This document shows, piece by piece, positions 48,118 through 48,720 of a stretch of 48,720 nt of DNA; the first letter of the stretch is position 1, and every line of letters starts with the position of its first letter. A program made the translations under genes and the position numbers. The stretch covers positions 1 to 48,720 of the forward strand of contig CAKTVG010000022.1 in the NCBI GenBank assembly GCA_934622035.1, written 5' to 3'. Under the pieces are notes generated by a model, which had not been told where the DNA came from, made no database searches, and saw nothing but the letters and a program-made list of their open reading frames with translations. The stretch comes from an uncultured Oscillospiraceae bacterium. Lineage in GTDB: Bacteria; Bacillota; Clostridia; Oscillospirales; Oscillospiraceae.

Positions 48118-48720
48118 TCATGGTTTTGGCTGAGTGATTCGCTTTTGCTGCAATTCTGCGCGGAGAAGAATGCCGAGTGTCAGGCAGAAGTCCGGATCCT
48201 TGAGGTCGCAACCGAGCATCTGTGTGATGTGGGCGAGGCGATCCAGCAGCGTCGAGCGGTGCAGATACAGCGCCGCCGCCGTTTTGGTGACGGAAAGGTT
48301 GTTGTCGAGATAGACGCGCAGCGTCTCCAGATACGAGACCTGCGAGCTTTCGTCGTGCGCTTTCAGCTTCTTCAGCCCGTCTGGGTAATAGACCCAGGAA
48401 GGTCTGCCTGCCAGCGCACCGGAGAGAAGCTGCGGCAGCAGATAGTCCTGAAAGTAAAAGACTGGGCAGCTTCCGTCCTGCAAAAGTCCGTTTTGCAGCG
48501 CGCTGGACGCCTGAAACCACGCCTGATTTGCCTCGTACAGATTAGAAAACGCGCCGGATACGCCGCAGATCAGACCAAGCTTGTCCAAAAGCGGCAGCAG
48601 CTGCGCCGTCGTCTCGCGCTCGGCCTGCGCGGCGGGCAGAAACGCGGCGACGGTGCGCTCAAACTCGAATGCCATCGCGCCGGGGTGCCGTTCCTCCAGT
48701 GCGGCGGACAGATACGCGCC
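48118..48720 (-). CDS. PucR/CdaR-type transcriptional regulator, partial
   Basis: The C-terminal 200 residues of a regulator cut by the window edge; the reading frame stays open through 48720, so the Met at 48675 is internal. The final 60 residues are the PucR-type helix-turn-helix: LETLRVYLDNNLSVTKTAAA then LYLHRSTLLDRLAHITQMLG. The part before it resembles the GGDEF-like middle domain of CdaR/PucR proteins. These regulators control use of sugar acids, purines or amino acids; the target is unknown since the divergent or upstream genes lie outside the window. Confidence 0.88.
   Translation of the reverse strand, partial: GAYLSAALEERHPGAMAFEFERTVAAFLPAAQAERETTAQLLPLLDKLGLICGVSGAFSNLYEANQAWFQASSALQNGLLQDGSCPVFYFQDYLLPQLLSGALAGRPSWVYYPDGLKKLKAHDESSQVSYLETLRVYLDNNLSVTKTAAALYLHRSTLLDRLAHITQMLGCDLKDPDFCLTLGILLRAELQQKRITQPKP

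Overview
The window looks like chromosomal core sequence from an anaerobic, GC-rich member of the Clostridia, most likely Oscillospiraceae-like. The basis is the Gram-positive housekeeping sigma factor, the Firmicutes-type ECF vitamin transporter, PadR/HAAS and DtxR regulators, a class III (oxygen-sensitive) ribonucleotide reductase, an LTA-synthase-like enzyme with a YfhO protein, TTGACA/TATAAT promoters (many with an extended -10), and strong AGGAGG-type ribosome sites. This is inference from gene content; no 16S gene is present. I see no phage, IS element, CRISPR array or rRNA.

Layout. 1-3.6 kb: tRNA-Pro, trmB, icd and the primary sigma factor gene. 3.6-9.2 kb: a PadR/HAAS/secreted-protein operon facing a lipoprotein gene that has a consensus promoter and a long folded leader; then a chromate-transporter pair with a small unknown protein and a divergent LysR regulator. 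9.2-13.2 kb: a GNAT/DUF2156 pair, mnmA, a lipoprotein cyclophilin, and an XRE regulator facing a 53-residue protein across palindromic operators. 13.2-17.3 kb: a heterodimeric ABC exporter with one degenerate ATP site, co-transcribed with a 100-residue unknown. 17.3-26.2 kb: a manganese-type CDF exporter, then secA, pgeF, a solute-binding lipoprotein and a large LTA-synthase-like protein with an apparently dead HAD-like N-terminal domain. 26.2-34.8 kb: deoC, thioredoxin, pdxY-yfhO-DUF4190, nrdD behind two candidate NrdR boxes, and an amidohydrolase. 35-39.5 kb: a nucleoside salvage cluster (tdk, deoD, deoB, cdd, BMP-type lipoprotein). 39.6-41.9 kb: a DtxR-type regulator with the iron-type ligand set, and a Na/phosphate cotransporter behind a candidate Pho box. 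42.2-45.9 kb: an ECF transporter (ecfA1, ecfA2, ecfT), an S component and a methyltransferase. 45.9-48.7 kb: a TtcA-family gene, rplM-rpsI, a repeat-rich junction and a PucR-type regulator cut by the window edge.

Themes. Nucleotide economy is well represented: tdk, cdd, deoB, deoC, deoD, nucleoside-type lipoprotein and nrdD. The salvage genes feed deoxyribose-5-phosphate to DeoC, while NrdD makes deoxynucleotides and appears to be under NrdR control. Envelope biogenesis forms a second theme: secA, pgeF, the LTA-synthase-like fusion and yfhO.

The least explained elements are the pseudo-HAD/LTA-synthase fusion, the folded leader before the 5134-6420 lipoprotein, the paired palindromes before secA, and a dispersed GC-rich repeat found in three intergenic gaps. 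All computations here were done by eye; no homology search or folding program was run.
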